NCBI RefSeq assembly: GCF_030718995.1
Contig: NZ_CP132204.1
Coordinates: 1,674,001 to 1,738,000, forward strand
From: Arthrobacter oryzae
Lineage (GTDB): Bacteria; Actinomycetota; Actinomycetes; Actinomycetales; Micrococcaceae
Length of the DNA stretch: 64,000 bases
Direction: 5' to 3'
Under the pieces are notes generated by a model, which was given only the letters and a program-made list of their open reading frames with translations, was not told where the DNA came from and searched no databases. This document shows positions 57,189 through 64,000 of this stretch, in pieces (the stretch's first letter is position 1; every line of letters starts with the position of its first letter). The position numbers and the translations under genes are program-made.

Positions 57189-58103
57189 GTGAACTTCTTC
57201 CTTGCCGCTTTGGGCGTGCTCGGTGTGGCCTCCTCAGGACCACTCATCGCCGCAACGCTGGGCGCCACGACGGTCAGCGCCCTCGCCATCGCCTTCTGGC
57301 GGAATGCCATCGGGGCCGCGGTGATGGCCGCTCCGGTGCTAGTGGCGAGTCCCCGGCAGTTCGGGATGGTGACGGCCCGCGAGTTCCGCTGGTCGGCGCT
57401 TGCCGCCGTCGCCCTGGCACTGCACTTCGCCTGTTTCATCACCTCCCTCCAGCTGACCTCCGTAGCGGCGGCCACGGCGCTGGTTTGCCTTCAGTCCGGC
57501 TGGATCGCGGTCTTCCAGCTGTTCCGGGGCGTACGCCACCGCTGGCAGGTTCTGGTGGGCCTTGGAATGGCTTTCGGCGGCGTTGTGGCCATCACGGGGT
57601 TCGACATGGGCACCTCCCCGGATGCATTGCTGGGAGACCTGCTGGCCGTGGCAGGCGGCGCCCTGGCCGGCCTGTATACCCTCGCAGGCGGCAAGGCACG
57701 CGCGACCATGGGAACGGGGACCTACACCACGCTTTGCTACGGCATGTGCGCGGCCTTGGTGGCACTGCTGGCACTAGCGACTCAACAGCCGCTGGTGGGC
57801 TTTGACGCCACCGGATGGCTGGGGATCCTGGCCATCACCGTATGCGCCCAGCTCGTGGGGCATACGGCCTTCAACCATCTGCTGGCCACCATGAGCCCCC
57901 TGCTGGTATCCATGATCATCCTGCTGGAGATCCCTGGTGCGGCGCTGCTGGCGGCGCTGTTCCTGGACGAGACCCTGCCGGGCGGCACCTACGCGGGTCT
58001 GGCGCTGATCCTGGTGGGTCTCGCCGTGGTGGTGGCGGGCCAGCGCCGCAGAAAGCCGGTACGCGCCGGCGAAGCCCGGCTGGCGGAACTGGGAGCGGAC
58101 TGA
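57189..58103 (+). CDS. EamA family (DMT) transporter
   Basis: 304-residue drug/metabolite transporter with ten predicted membrane segments in two EamA repeats (LAALGVLGVASSGPLIAATLGATTVSALAIAFWRN and, in the second half, GLYTLAGGKARATMG with PLLVSMIILLEIPGAALLAALFLDE). GTG 57189 is chosen just before the first helix. TACTGT about ten bases upstream could be the -10 of a leaderless transcript. Substrate unknown. Confidence 0.87.
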   Translation: MNFFLAALGVLGVASSGPLIAATLGATTVSALAIAFWRNAIGAAVMAAPVLVASPRQFGMVTAREFRWSALAAVALALHFACFITSLQLTSVAAATALVCLQSGWIAVFQLFRGVRHRWQVLVGLGMAFGGVVAITGFDMGTSPDALLGDLLAVAGGALAGLYTLAGGKARATMGTGTYTTLCYGMCAALVALLALATQQPLVGFDATGWLGILAITVCAQLVGHTAFNHLLATMSPLLVSMIILLEIPGAALLAALFLDETLPGGTYAGLALILVGLAVVVAGQRRRKPVRAGEARLAELGAD

Positions 58104-58152
58104 ATCCTTGGCGGGCAACCCGAATGGCCGGGTTGTCGGCCTGCGGCTGGAC

Positions 58153-59034
58153 TTACTGGCCGCCGCGGCGAACAGGCTGGGCGGAGTTCACTGTGTGAAT
58201 GGCGCGCAGGAGCTTGGCCGGGAAGTATACGGAGAAGAACACCACCATGGGCGCCTTGAGGGCCATTTTCTTGACGTTGTGGGCCTTGTAGGTCCGGTCG
58301 AACCGGGTCACGTAGTACCGGTAGTCACGAGGTGAGTCCTCGAGGCGGCGGGCGGACATGCCGGACACCATCTGCGGCCAGTACTGTACGCGCAGGTCAT
58401 GCTCAGCCAGGTGCAGGGACAGGTCAATGTCCTCGTGCATCTCGTCCTTCTCATCCCGGCATGTTTCGTCGCGGATGGTCTCCCAGGCCGAGCGGCGCAG
58501 CGCCATGTTGGAACCGAAGAGGAAGTGGTATTGGTGCTTGGCCAGCTTGAGCATCAGCTGGCGCATTTTGTCGTCAGCCTTGAGGCCGAAGCGGCGCATG
58601 GGCATGTCGTAGTACACCACCGGGCCGGTAGCAGCCTGGACAGACGGGTCAAGGAACGCCTTCTGGACCTGTTCCACCCAGTCCGGTTCCACCACGGAGT
58701 CTGCGTCGATCCGGCCAAGTACATCGCCGGTGGCATGGTTGAGGCCGAAATTGCGGGTGGGAATGAGGCCCTGGTGCTGGTCCTGGCTGAGCAGGATGAC
58801 GGGGCTGTCGGGATATTCCTGCTGCATCTGTCGAACGATGTCAGCCGTGCGGTCCTTGGACATATTGTCCACGACGATGATCTCCGCGGCCGGAACCGAC
58901 TGGTAGATCGCCGCAATAAGGCACTGCCTGATAACGCTTGCCTCGTTGTAAGCCGGTATGACGATGGATACGCGCGGCATAAGCGGAGCGTCCTGCGAGG
59001 CATCCTCGGCGGATCTATCGGGTGACATCACCAC
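58153..59034 (-). CDS. Glycosyltransferase family 2
   Basis: 293-residue GT-A enzyme. RVSIVIPAYNEASVIRQCLIA, then IIVVDNMSKDRTADIV, then the nucleotide-sugar/metal motif GRIDADS and the catalytic-region HEDIDLSLHL. A hydrophobic stretch near the C-terminus (MVVFFSVYFPAKLL) may associate with the membrane. Product unknown; probably a cell-surface glycan or glycolipid. ATG 59034, with a second ATG at 59028. Confidence 0.9.
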   Translation of the reverse strand: MVMSPDRSAEDASQDAPLMPRVSIVIPAYNEASVIRQCLIAAIYQSVPAAEIIVVDNMSKDRTADIVRQMQQEYPDSPVILLSQDQHQGLIPTRNFGLNHATGDVLGRIDADSVVEPDWVEQVQKAFLDPSVQAATGPVVYYDMPMRRFGLKADDKMRQLMLKLAKHQYHFLFGSNMALRRSAWETIRDETCRDEKDEMHEDIDLSLHLAEHDLRVQYWPQMVSGMSARRLEDSPRDYRYYVTRFDRTYKAHNVKKMALKAPMVVFFSVYFPAKLLRAIHTVNSAQPVRRGGQ

Positions 59035-59092
59035 AAATTTAGCACCCTTGTGTGCAACAGCACGGGACGGCGGGTGAAGGCCAGGGAAACAA

Positions 59093-59132
59093 CAGAGGAG
59101 CCCCGCACCGTTTTCGGTGCGGGGCTCCTCTG
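59093..59132 (-). terminator. Intrinsic terminator of the 59162-60118 gene
   Basis: A perfect 18-bp stem, CAGAGGAGCCCCGCACCG and its complement, around a 4-base loop, followed on the minus strand by TTGTTT. It lies 30 bases past the stop. Confidence 0.92.
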
Positions 59133-59161
59133 CTGCAGTGCCGTCCGGTGAGGGCCGGGTT

Positions 59162-60118
59162 TTAGCTTTCGGTAGCCTTGGTGGAACCGTTGTTCATGCT
59201 GGAAGCGATGTTCCTGGTGGCAGTCTTGGCATCTGTGGCAACCGTGGCTGCCTCGTCCTTCGCATCCTCAACGCTGTCAGCAGCCTTCGCGGCGGCGTCG
59301 TCCGATGCGTCAGCAGCCGAGTCCGCGGCGTCAACAATCTTTTCGCCGGCGGCGGCCGTGACGCTTGTGTCGGATGCCGCGTTCACATCACTGACGGTCG
59401 TGGCAGGAACGGGGGCGGGTGCGGGCGTTACCGGAGCAGGAGTCTTCCAGGGATCCTCAACCGGCTTGGAAGCCTTCCAGGCAGCCACGCCGGCGGCGAC
59501 GGCTGCAGCGATGACGCCGAAAATCAGCAGTCCGCGGTGCTTGGGCTTCTGCGGCTTGGCTGCCTCCCCCGTGACAACGCGGGTGGCCTCGGCTGCAGCA
59601 GCCTTGAGCTGGTGGCCAGCGGCCTGGGCCTGGTCCTGGATGGTGTGCACCACGCCGGAGTCCGCAAGCCTCTGGGCGACGGCGTCCACGTGGGAAGGTG
59701 CGCTTTCCAGAGTGCGGTGAACGGCCTCCGAAGCGTGCCCGATCTGGTCCGAGAGCCTGGGCAGGTATTCCACCACGACGCGGTCGCGGGCATTCAGGAT
59801 CACCGGGGCGGCCTTGTCCAGCGCCTCGTGCAGGCGGGGCGTGGTGCCCTCAACGGCGTCGTGGATTTTCGGCGCGAGGTGGGCGAGTCCGTCCTGGATG
59901 CGGGGCGTGACGGTGGCAACGCCGTCGGCCAGGTTGTGGGCTGCCGATTTGAGCCCTTCCTGGATCTTCGGGGAAGCGGTGTCAATCCCGTGCTGCAGGC
60001 GGGGAACCGCCCAGTCCACGGCTGCTTCTACGCGGGGGGCTGCCCAATCCTTGGCGTTCTCTACCGCGCTGCTGACTGACTGCTCCAGGTCACGGGCAAT
60101 ACGATCCGATTTCTTCAC
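59162..60118 (-). CDS. Amphipathic-repeat membrane protein of unknown function
   Basis: 318 residues. The first 170 are a series of 11- to 22-residue helical repeats, such as PRLQHGIDTASPKIQEGLKSAA and PRIQDGLAHLAPKIHDAVEG, resembling apolipoprotein-like amphipathic helices. One membrane helix (GLLIFGVIAAAVAAGVAAWKAS) is at about residue 200. The last 90 residues are Ala/Asp/Ser/Val-rich (SAADASDDAAAKAADSVEDAKDE). It likely lies on the membrane surface and may be a scaffold or a lipid-binding protein. GTG 60118 follows GGGAGG, and a strong terminator ends the unit. I do not recognise a named family. Confidence 0.75.
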   Translation of the reverse strand: MKKSDRIARDLEQSVSSAVENAKDWAAPRVEAAVDWAVPRLQHGIDTASPKIQEGLKSAAHNLADGVATVTPRIQDGLAHLAPKIHDAVEGTTPRLHEALDKAAPVILNARDRVVVEYLPRLSDQIGHASEAVHRTLESAPSHVDAVAQRLADSGVVHTIQDQAQAAGHQLKAAAAEATRVVTGEAAKPQKPKHRGLLIFGVIAAAVAAGVAAWKASKPVEDPWKTPAPVTPAPAPVPATTVSDVNAASDTSVTAAAGEKIVDAADSAADASDDAAAKAADSVEDAKDEAATVATDAKTATRNIASSMNNGSTKATES

Positions 60119-60272
60119 AACTACCTCCCGATTAATGTGACGGTTCTGTTGTTAGCCTACGTGGATTGCCCCGCACCGGCTATTCATCAGGGCCATTTCG
60201 GGCCGATTTCACCTAGCGCGGAACTGCCGGGCAGGCCTGATGTGCAATAGCCCGACGTGGAACAATGGGCCT

Positions 60273-60818
60273 ATGACTGCCATCGCAACTGCAAAAGCAA
60301 CCATCCACACCAGCCTCGGCGACATCGTCGTCAACCTCTTCGGCAACCACGCGCCCAAGACGGTCAAGAACTTCGTCGGCCTGGCCACCGGCGAGCAGGC
60401 CTGGACCCACCCGGAAACCGGTGAGGACAAGACCGGTACCCCCCTGTACAACGGCACCATCTTCCACCGCATCATCAAGGACTTCATGATCCAGGCCGGC
60501 GATCCCCTGGGCCGCGGTGTCGGCGGACCGGGCTACAAGTTCGACGACGAAATCCACCCCGAGCTGACCTTCAACCAGCCGTACAAGCTGGCCATGGCCA
60601 ACGCCGGCATCCAGATGGGCAAGGGCACCAACGGCTCGCAGTTCTTCATCACCACCATCCCCACGGACTGGCTCCAGGGCAAGCACAGCATCTTCGGTGA
60701 AGTTGCGGACGAGGAATCCAAGAAGGTTGTGGACGCCATTGAAGGTGTCCGCACCGGCATGGGCGACCGCCCGGTCGAGGACGTCGTCATCAACAGCATC
60801 GACGTCGAGCAGCTCTAA
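60273..60818 (+). CDS. Peptidylprolyl cis-trans isomerase (cyclophilin type)
   Basis: 181-residue cytoplasmic cyclophilin without a signal peptide. The family core is FHRIIKDFMIQAGDPLGRGVGGPGYKFDDE, with MANAGIQMGKGTNGSQFFITTIPTDWLQGKHSIFGEV. It speeds proline isomerisation in folding proteins. ATG 60273 is preferred to an in-frame ATG at 60240. It lies next to the rhomboid gene as in many actinobacteria. Confidence 0.95.
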   Translation: MTAIATAKATIHTSLGDIVVNLFGNHAPKTVKNFVGLATGEQAWTHPETGEDKTGTPLYNGTIFHRIIKDFMIQAGDPLGRGVGGPGYKFDDEIHPELTFNQPYKLAMANAGIQMGKGTNGSQFFITTIPTDWLQGKHSIFGEVADEESKKVVDAIEGVRTGMGDRPVEDVVINSIDVEQL

Positions 60819-60824
60819 TACCCC

Positions 60825-61694
60825 ATGAGTTACGGAATTCCGGCGGCTGAGCCGTCCGCGCAGATACCGGTGTGCCCCCGGCACCCGGACAGGCCTTCCT
60901 ATGTCCGGTGCCAGCGCTGCGGGCGCCCGGCATGCCCGGAGTGCCAGCGGGCGGCCGCCGTCGGATTCCAATGCATTGACTGCGTCAACGAAACAAAACG
61001 AACGACGCCGGCAGCCAGGACCGTCTACGGCGGCACCGCCGTTGGCGGCCGGCCTGTGGTGACGTTCGGGATCATCGCCATCTGCGCCCTTGTCTATGTG
61101 CTGCAGTGGGTTGTTCCCAACGACGGGATGTACCAGGACTTCGCCTTCGCCTCGGTCTACGCCACCACCGAATACGGCGTATTTGAGCCCTGGCGCATGC
61201 TCACCTCCGCCTTCCTCCATTCCCAGGGATTCATCCTCCACATCGCGCTCAACATGTACATGCTGTGGATGTTCGGGCAGGCGCTGGAGCCCCTGCTTGG
61301 CAGGTTCCGCTTCCTCGCCCTGTACGTCATCTCGGCCATCGGCGGATCAGTCGGATTCCTCCTCCTGACACCCGTCCTTCCCCCTTCGGGAGTGGTGGGC
61401 GCCTCAGGCGCGATCTTTGGACTCTTCGGCGCCATGCTGGTGGTCCAGCGCCACCGCGGCGGCGACACCAGGCAGCTGTGGGTGCTGATAGCCATCAACG
61501 GTGCCATCGGTTTTATCGTCCCGCAGATCGCCTGGCAAGCCCATCTTGGCGGCGCGGTGACCGGTGCGGCCTGTGCCGCAGTCATCGCCTATGCCCCCCG
61601 CGGCCCACGCCAGCGGATGTGGCAGGCGGCAGGCCTGGTGCTTGTCCTCGGCCTGCTCATCGGCGCCACCTGGCTGAAAACGGCCGTCGCCTAG
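60825..61694 (+). CDS. Rhomboid family intramembrane serine protease
   Basis: 289 residues. The N-terminus is a cysteine-rich, probable zinc-binding domain (C17, C29, C32, C37, C40, C50, C53). Six or seven membrane segments follow, with the catalytic Ser in GASGAIFG near residue 194 and the catalytic His in AHLGG near 239. The loop sequence HIALNMYMLWMFGQALE carries the conserved HxxxN. It cleaves membrane proteins within the bilayer; the substrate is unknown. Starts six bases after cyclophilin. Confidence 0.93.
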   Translation: MSYGIPAAEPSAQIPVCPRHPDRPSYVRCQRCGRPACPECQRAAAVGFQCIDCVNETKRTTPAARTVYGGTAVGGRPVVTFGIIAICALVYVLQWVVPNDGMYQDFAFASVYATTEYGVFEPWRMLTSAFLHSQGFILHIALNMYMLWMFGQALEPLLGRFRFLALYVISAIGGSVGFLLLTPVLPPSGVVGASGAIFGLFGAMLVVQRHRGGDTRQLWVLIAINGAIGFIVPQIAWQAHLGGAVTGAACAAVIAYAPRGPRQRMWQAAGLVLVLGLLIGATWLKTAVA

Positions 61695-62585
61695 ACGCGG
61701 CGGCATTTTCCCCACAGCCCCAAGCAGCCTTCCCCCGCGGCCCGCGTGTACTCCGGGCCGGGGCTCCGTCATCAGTGCTGTCAGCAGCCGTCGTCTCTCC
61801 TGGCCGTGCCCTCTGTGCGTCTGCCGTCTCCGCACGGGGAATCTTTTGCCTGCTCGCGGCTGCTCCCGGCGCCCTCTCGCACTGCACCCCTTTGTTCCGC
61901 ACGCGCTCTGCATTCTTCGCCCCGGGGTCCGCGCGGCATCCACCCTGCGCCCTGATAACGCCCGGGTTTTCCACAGGAGTTATCCACATTGTGTGTAACT
62001 TACATGCTTGTAGTTCAGGACTCCTCCCCTGCGTAGTCCTTGCCAGCTGGCGCTTATGGCCGTGGGCGGTCACAGGTGAGTCAGGTCTTGTCCACATCTG
62101 TGGATAAAGATGTTCCTGAAAACTGTGGTTAAGTGGACAAGTCTGCTGCCCCGGCCAGGCGGCGATTGAGCCGCGCGCCTCTGTGGAGGCCGGTCCGGAG
62201 TGGCACCGGGCGGGCAGGGAGCTCGTCAACAGGTTATGCACACTGTTAATAACTGCAGCGTCGGAAACCGCCCGCGGGAATTCGGCGCTCTTACGCCAAG
62301 TCGGCGTCCTCCGGGGACAATTATCCCCTAGGTTATCCCCACCTGTGGATAACTTCTGGGGATACCGCTGTTGTTAAGTGGATAACTTCCGTGAAGAGCG
62401 TGATCACGGAGCAAAAGGTCCCGGGAACAGGTTATCCACAGGGAATCCACACTGTTAATAACTTTCGGATGTTGTGAACAGCCCGAGTGAGGGTCCCTGG
62501 CGGGCCATGACCCGCGGAAGTGCCGCTCGAGTGTGCCGGAATTATCAACATTGTGGATAAGTTTCCCCACAGGGCCGGGATAACT
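61695..62585. other. 0.9 kb intergenic region with a dense DnaA-box cluster
   Basis: No gene. Perfect DnaA boxes lie at 61980, 62432 (TTATCCACA) and at 62099, 62344, 62552 (TGTGGATAA). One-base variants are TTTTCCACA (61967), TTGTCCACA (62088), TGTGGTTAA (62124), TTATGCACA (62234), TTATCCCCA (62333), AGTGGATAA (62377) and TTATCAACA (62542). CACACTGTTAATAACT occurs twice (62239-62254 and 62448-62463). The left part, 61770-61935, is strongly pyrimidine-rich on the plus strand. It resembles an origin or a DnaA-titration site more than an ordinary promoter. Confidence 0.75.
62239..62463. repeat. Direct repeat CACACTGTTAATAACT (two copies)
   Basis: Exact 16-bp copies at 62239-62254 and 62448-62463, each directly beside a DnaA-box-like sequence. 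The AT-rich middle (TTAATAA) could be a melting or second-protein site. Confidence 0.8.
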
Positions 62586-63197
62586 TCAGGGTAACTCGGT
62601 CCATACGCCGGATGAACCGCGGCGGTGGCTGTCCACAAGATGGGTGTCAATCATGCCGATCGCTTCCATCAGCGCATGCATCGTGGTGGGTCCCACAAAA
62701 GCGAAGCCCTTGGCCCTCAAGGCCTTGGAAAGGGCGATGGATTCCGGCGACGTGGTGGCGATCTCTGCATGTGTCCGGGGACTGGGGGTCACCTCGGGCT
62801 GGAAGCTCCAGACGAAGCCCACCAGTCCGCCGTCCTTCCGCAGCGCGATAGTGGCATTGGCATTCGTGATGGCCGCCTTGATCTTCATCCTGTTGCGAAC
62901 GATGCCGGTGTCAAGCATCAGGCGCTCCACGTCGTCGTCGGTGAAAGCCGCAACCGTTTCCGGCTCGAAGTTGTGGAACGCCGCGCGGAACGCGGGCCGT
63001 TTCCGCAGGATCGTTGCCCAGGACAATCCCGCCTGGAAGGCCTCCAGGCTGATCCGCTCGAACAGCCCCTGCTCGTCGCGGACGGGCATGCCCCATTCAG
63101 TGTCGTAGTACTCCTGTAGCAGGGGATCCACAGCGGCCCAGGGCGGGCGGGCAAGGCCGTCGCCTCCGATGATGGTGCCGCGTTCGTCCGAGGTCAT
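62586..63197 (-). CDS. tag: DNA-3-methyladenine glycosylase I (Tag family)
   Basis: 203-residue base-excision enzyme that removes 3-methyladenine from DNA. The family regions are DPLLQEYYDTEWGMPVRDE, the catalytic glutamate and tryptophan in SLEAFQAGLSW, DDVERLMLDTGIVRNRMKI and GFAFVGPTTMHALMEAIGMIDTH. Of the four zinc-snap ligands of E. coli Tag (C4, H17, H175, C179), only the histidine in DTHLV is kept; the others read Pro, Tyr and Ser. Activity is likely retained because the pocket residues are conserved. It stands alone beside the DnaA-box region. Confidence 0.92.
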   Translation of the reverse strand: MTSDERGTIIGGDGLARPPWAAVDPLLQEYYDTEWGMPVRDEQGLFERISLEAFQAGLSWATILRKRPAFRAAFHNFEPETVAAFTDDDVERLMLDTGIVRNRMKIKAAITNANATIALRKDGGLVGFVWSFQPEVTPSPRTHAEIATTSPESIALSKALRAKGFAFVGPTTMHALMEAIGMIDTHLVDSHRRGSSGVWTELP

Positions 63198-63350
63198 GTG
63201 GGTTCCTTAGCTTTCGTGCACGCTGTTGCTGCCTACAGCATATTCATGCGGCTGCCGCCGGAATCGTCCACTGGCAAGGCACGGTTGATAGTCGAACGAG
63301 CACTCTCACATTATGCTGTGGCTCTGATCACAAATTACTGGGAGGTACGT

Positions 63351-64000
63351 GTGAGGAAAACCAAAATTGCCGTGGCCGGCGTGGCGGGGGTCGTTCTCGG
63401 GATGCTCAGCATCCAGGCCCCTGCCGCAGCCGCACCGCCTGTGGACGACGGGTCAACAGGATCCGCCGCCGCAGTGAGGCAGGACAACCGTCCCGGACCG
63501 CGGACGAAGGAGCTTGTCGAACGGCGCAAGGCCGCCATCGACAAGGTGGCCAAGGGACAGGCAAAGGCAAATGATGAGGGCGTGGTCCAGCTGGCGCCGG
63601 ACAAGTTCGCTGAAATCGAGACCGTCAAGCAGGACAAGATCTTCACCATCCTGGCCGAGTTCGGCGACCAGAGCTCGGGCCGCTACGGCACAGCAACAGG
63701 CCCGCTGCACAACACGATCGCCAAGCCGGACCGTTCCGTGGACAACACCACGCTGTGGACCAGCGATTTCAGCCCCGCGTACTACGAAGAACTCTTCAAC
63801 GGCAGCGGCGAATCGATGAAGGGCTACTACGAGGCCGTTTCCAACAAGGCGTACTCGGTAACCAACACCGTAACGGACTGGGTCAAGGTGCCCAACAACG
63901 GGTCCTTCTATGGGGACAACGCCACTGAGGACACCGGCGGTGCGTGGGCTTTTGTCCGGGATTCCGGCAACGCCTGGTGGGATTCCCAGGTGGCGGCCGG
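63351..64000 (+). CDS. Immune inhibitor A-like secreted metalloprotease (partial, C-terminus beyond window)
   Basis: First 216 residues of an M6-type peptidase. A signal peptide (VRKTKIAVAGVAGVVLGMLS, cleavage near AAAAPP) is followed by a propeptide-like stretch and the InhA N-terminal region (KIFTILAEFGDQ, TSDFSPAYYEELFNGSGESMKGYYEAVSNKAYSVTNTVTDWVKVP). The zinc motif HExxH is not reached. GTG 63351 follows GGGAGG. Secreted proteases of this type degrade host or environmental proteins. The gene runs off the right edge. Confidence 0.88.
   Translation, partial: MRKTKIAVAGVAGVVLGMLSIQAPAAAAPPVDDGSTGSAAAVRQDNRPGPRTKELVERRKAAIDKVAKGQAKANDEGVVQLAPDKFAEIETVKQDKIFTILAEFGDQSSGRYGTATGPLHNTIAKPDRSVDNTTLWTSDFSPAYYEELFNGSGESMKGYYEAVSNKAYSVTNTVTDWVKVPNNGSFYGDNATEDTGGAWAFVRDSGNAWWDSQVAA

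Noticed and set aside
1..64000. CRISPR arrays, insertion sequences, prophage or integrase genes
   Set aside because: I looked for regular spacer-repeat patterns, transposase motifs and integrase genes and saw none. The only mobile-looking element is the REP-like unit at 4615-4728.

Overview
The window is a 64 kb piece of a high-GC actinobacterial chromosome around the replication origin. The core order yidD-rnpA-rpmH-dnaA-dnaN-gnd-recF-DUF721-gyrB-gyrA-DUF3566-tRNA-Ile-DLW39-tRNA-Ala, together with parAB, trxBA, murJ and the CCA-adding enzyme to its left, fits the family Micrococcaceae and most likely Arthrobacter or Pseudarthrobacter. That assignment is inferred from gene order and protein style, not from a search.

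Left arm, 1-23 kb (accessory and metabolic). An ABC ATPase runs off the left edge. It is followed by a PAP2-diacylglycerol kinase fusion, a DeoR regulator with its MFS partner, a lactate module (LldP permease, D-lactate dehydrogenase-like FAD/Fe-S protein and a divergent GntR regulator with LldR-type operators), an ABC-F protein, a lipoprotein penicillin-binding transpeptidase, a two-component system divergent from an FtsX-type ABC exporter, an HxlR/NAD(P)-binding protein pair, a CrtI-like oxidoreductase and two integral membrane glycosyltransferases.

23.6-32.9 kb. A strong bidirectional terminator is followed by an unexplained 0.7 kb leader-like region with two very small ORFs that have strong ribosome binding sites, and stem-rich sequence between them. 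Then come a histidine phosphatase, the CCA-adding enzyme, a NUDIX hydrolase, MurJ, a membrane protein resembling the separated C-terminal half of mycobacterial MviN, and trxB-trxA behind a near-perfect SigR-type promoter.

32.9-38.7 kb. About 5.8 kb contains no convincing gene. I find seven intact parS cores in it, at least two degenerate ones, and two clusters of DnaA boxes. An eighth parS core lies inside parA. The last parS is the centre of a 36-bp perfect palindrome that is also the likely parB terminator. This is the most striking part of the window and looks like a dedicated centromere region, possibly with a DnaA-binding function.

38.7-56.6 kb. The classical origin core follows, with parB, parA, rsmG, jag, yidC, yidD, rnpA and rpmH on the minus strand and dnaA to gyrA on the plus strand. 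DnaA boxes occur on both sides of dnaA.

56.6-64 kb. Two tRNAs, a DLW-39 peptide, an EamA transporter, a GT2 glycosyltransferase, an amphipathic membrane protein, cyclophilin and rhomboid come next. They are followed by an 0.9 kb intergenic region with the densest DnaA-box cluster of the window (five perfect boxes and several near matches), a Tag glycosylase that lacks most zinc-snap ligands, and the start of an immune-inhibitor-A-like secreted metalloprotease that runs off the right edge.
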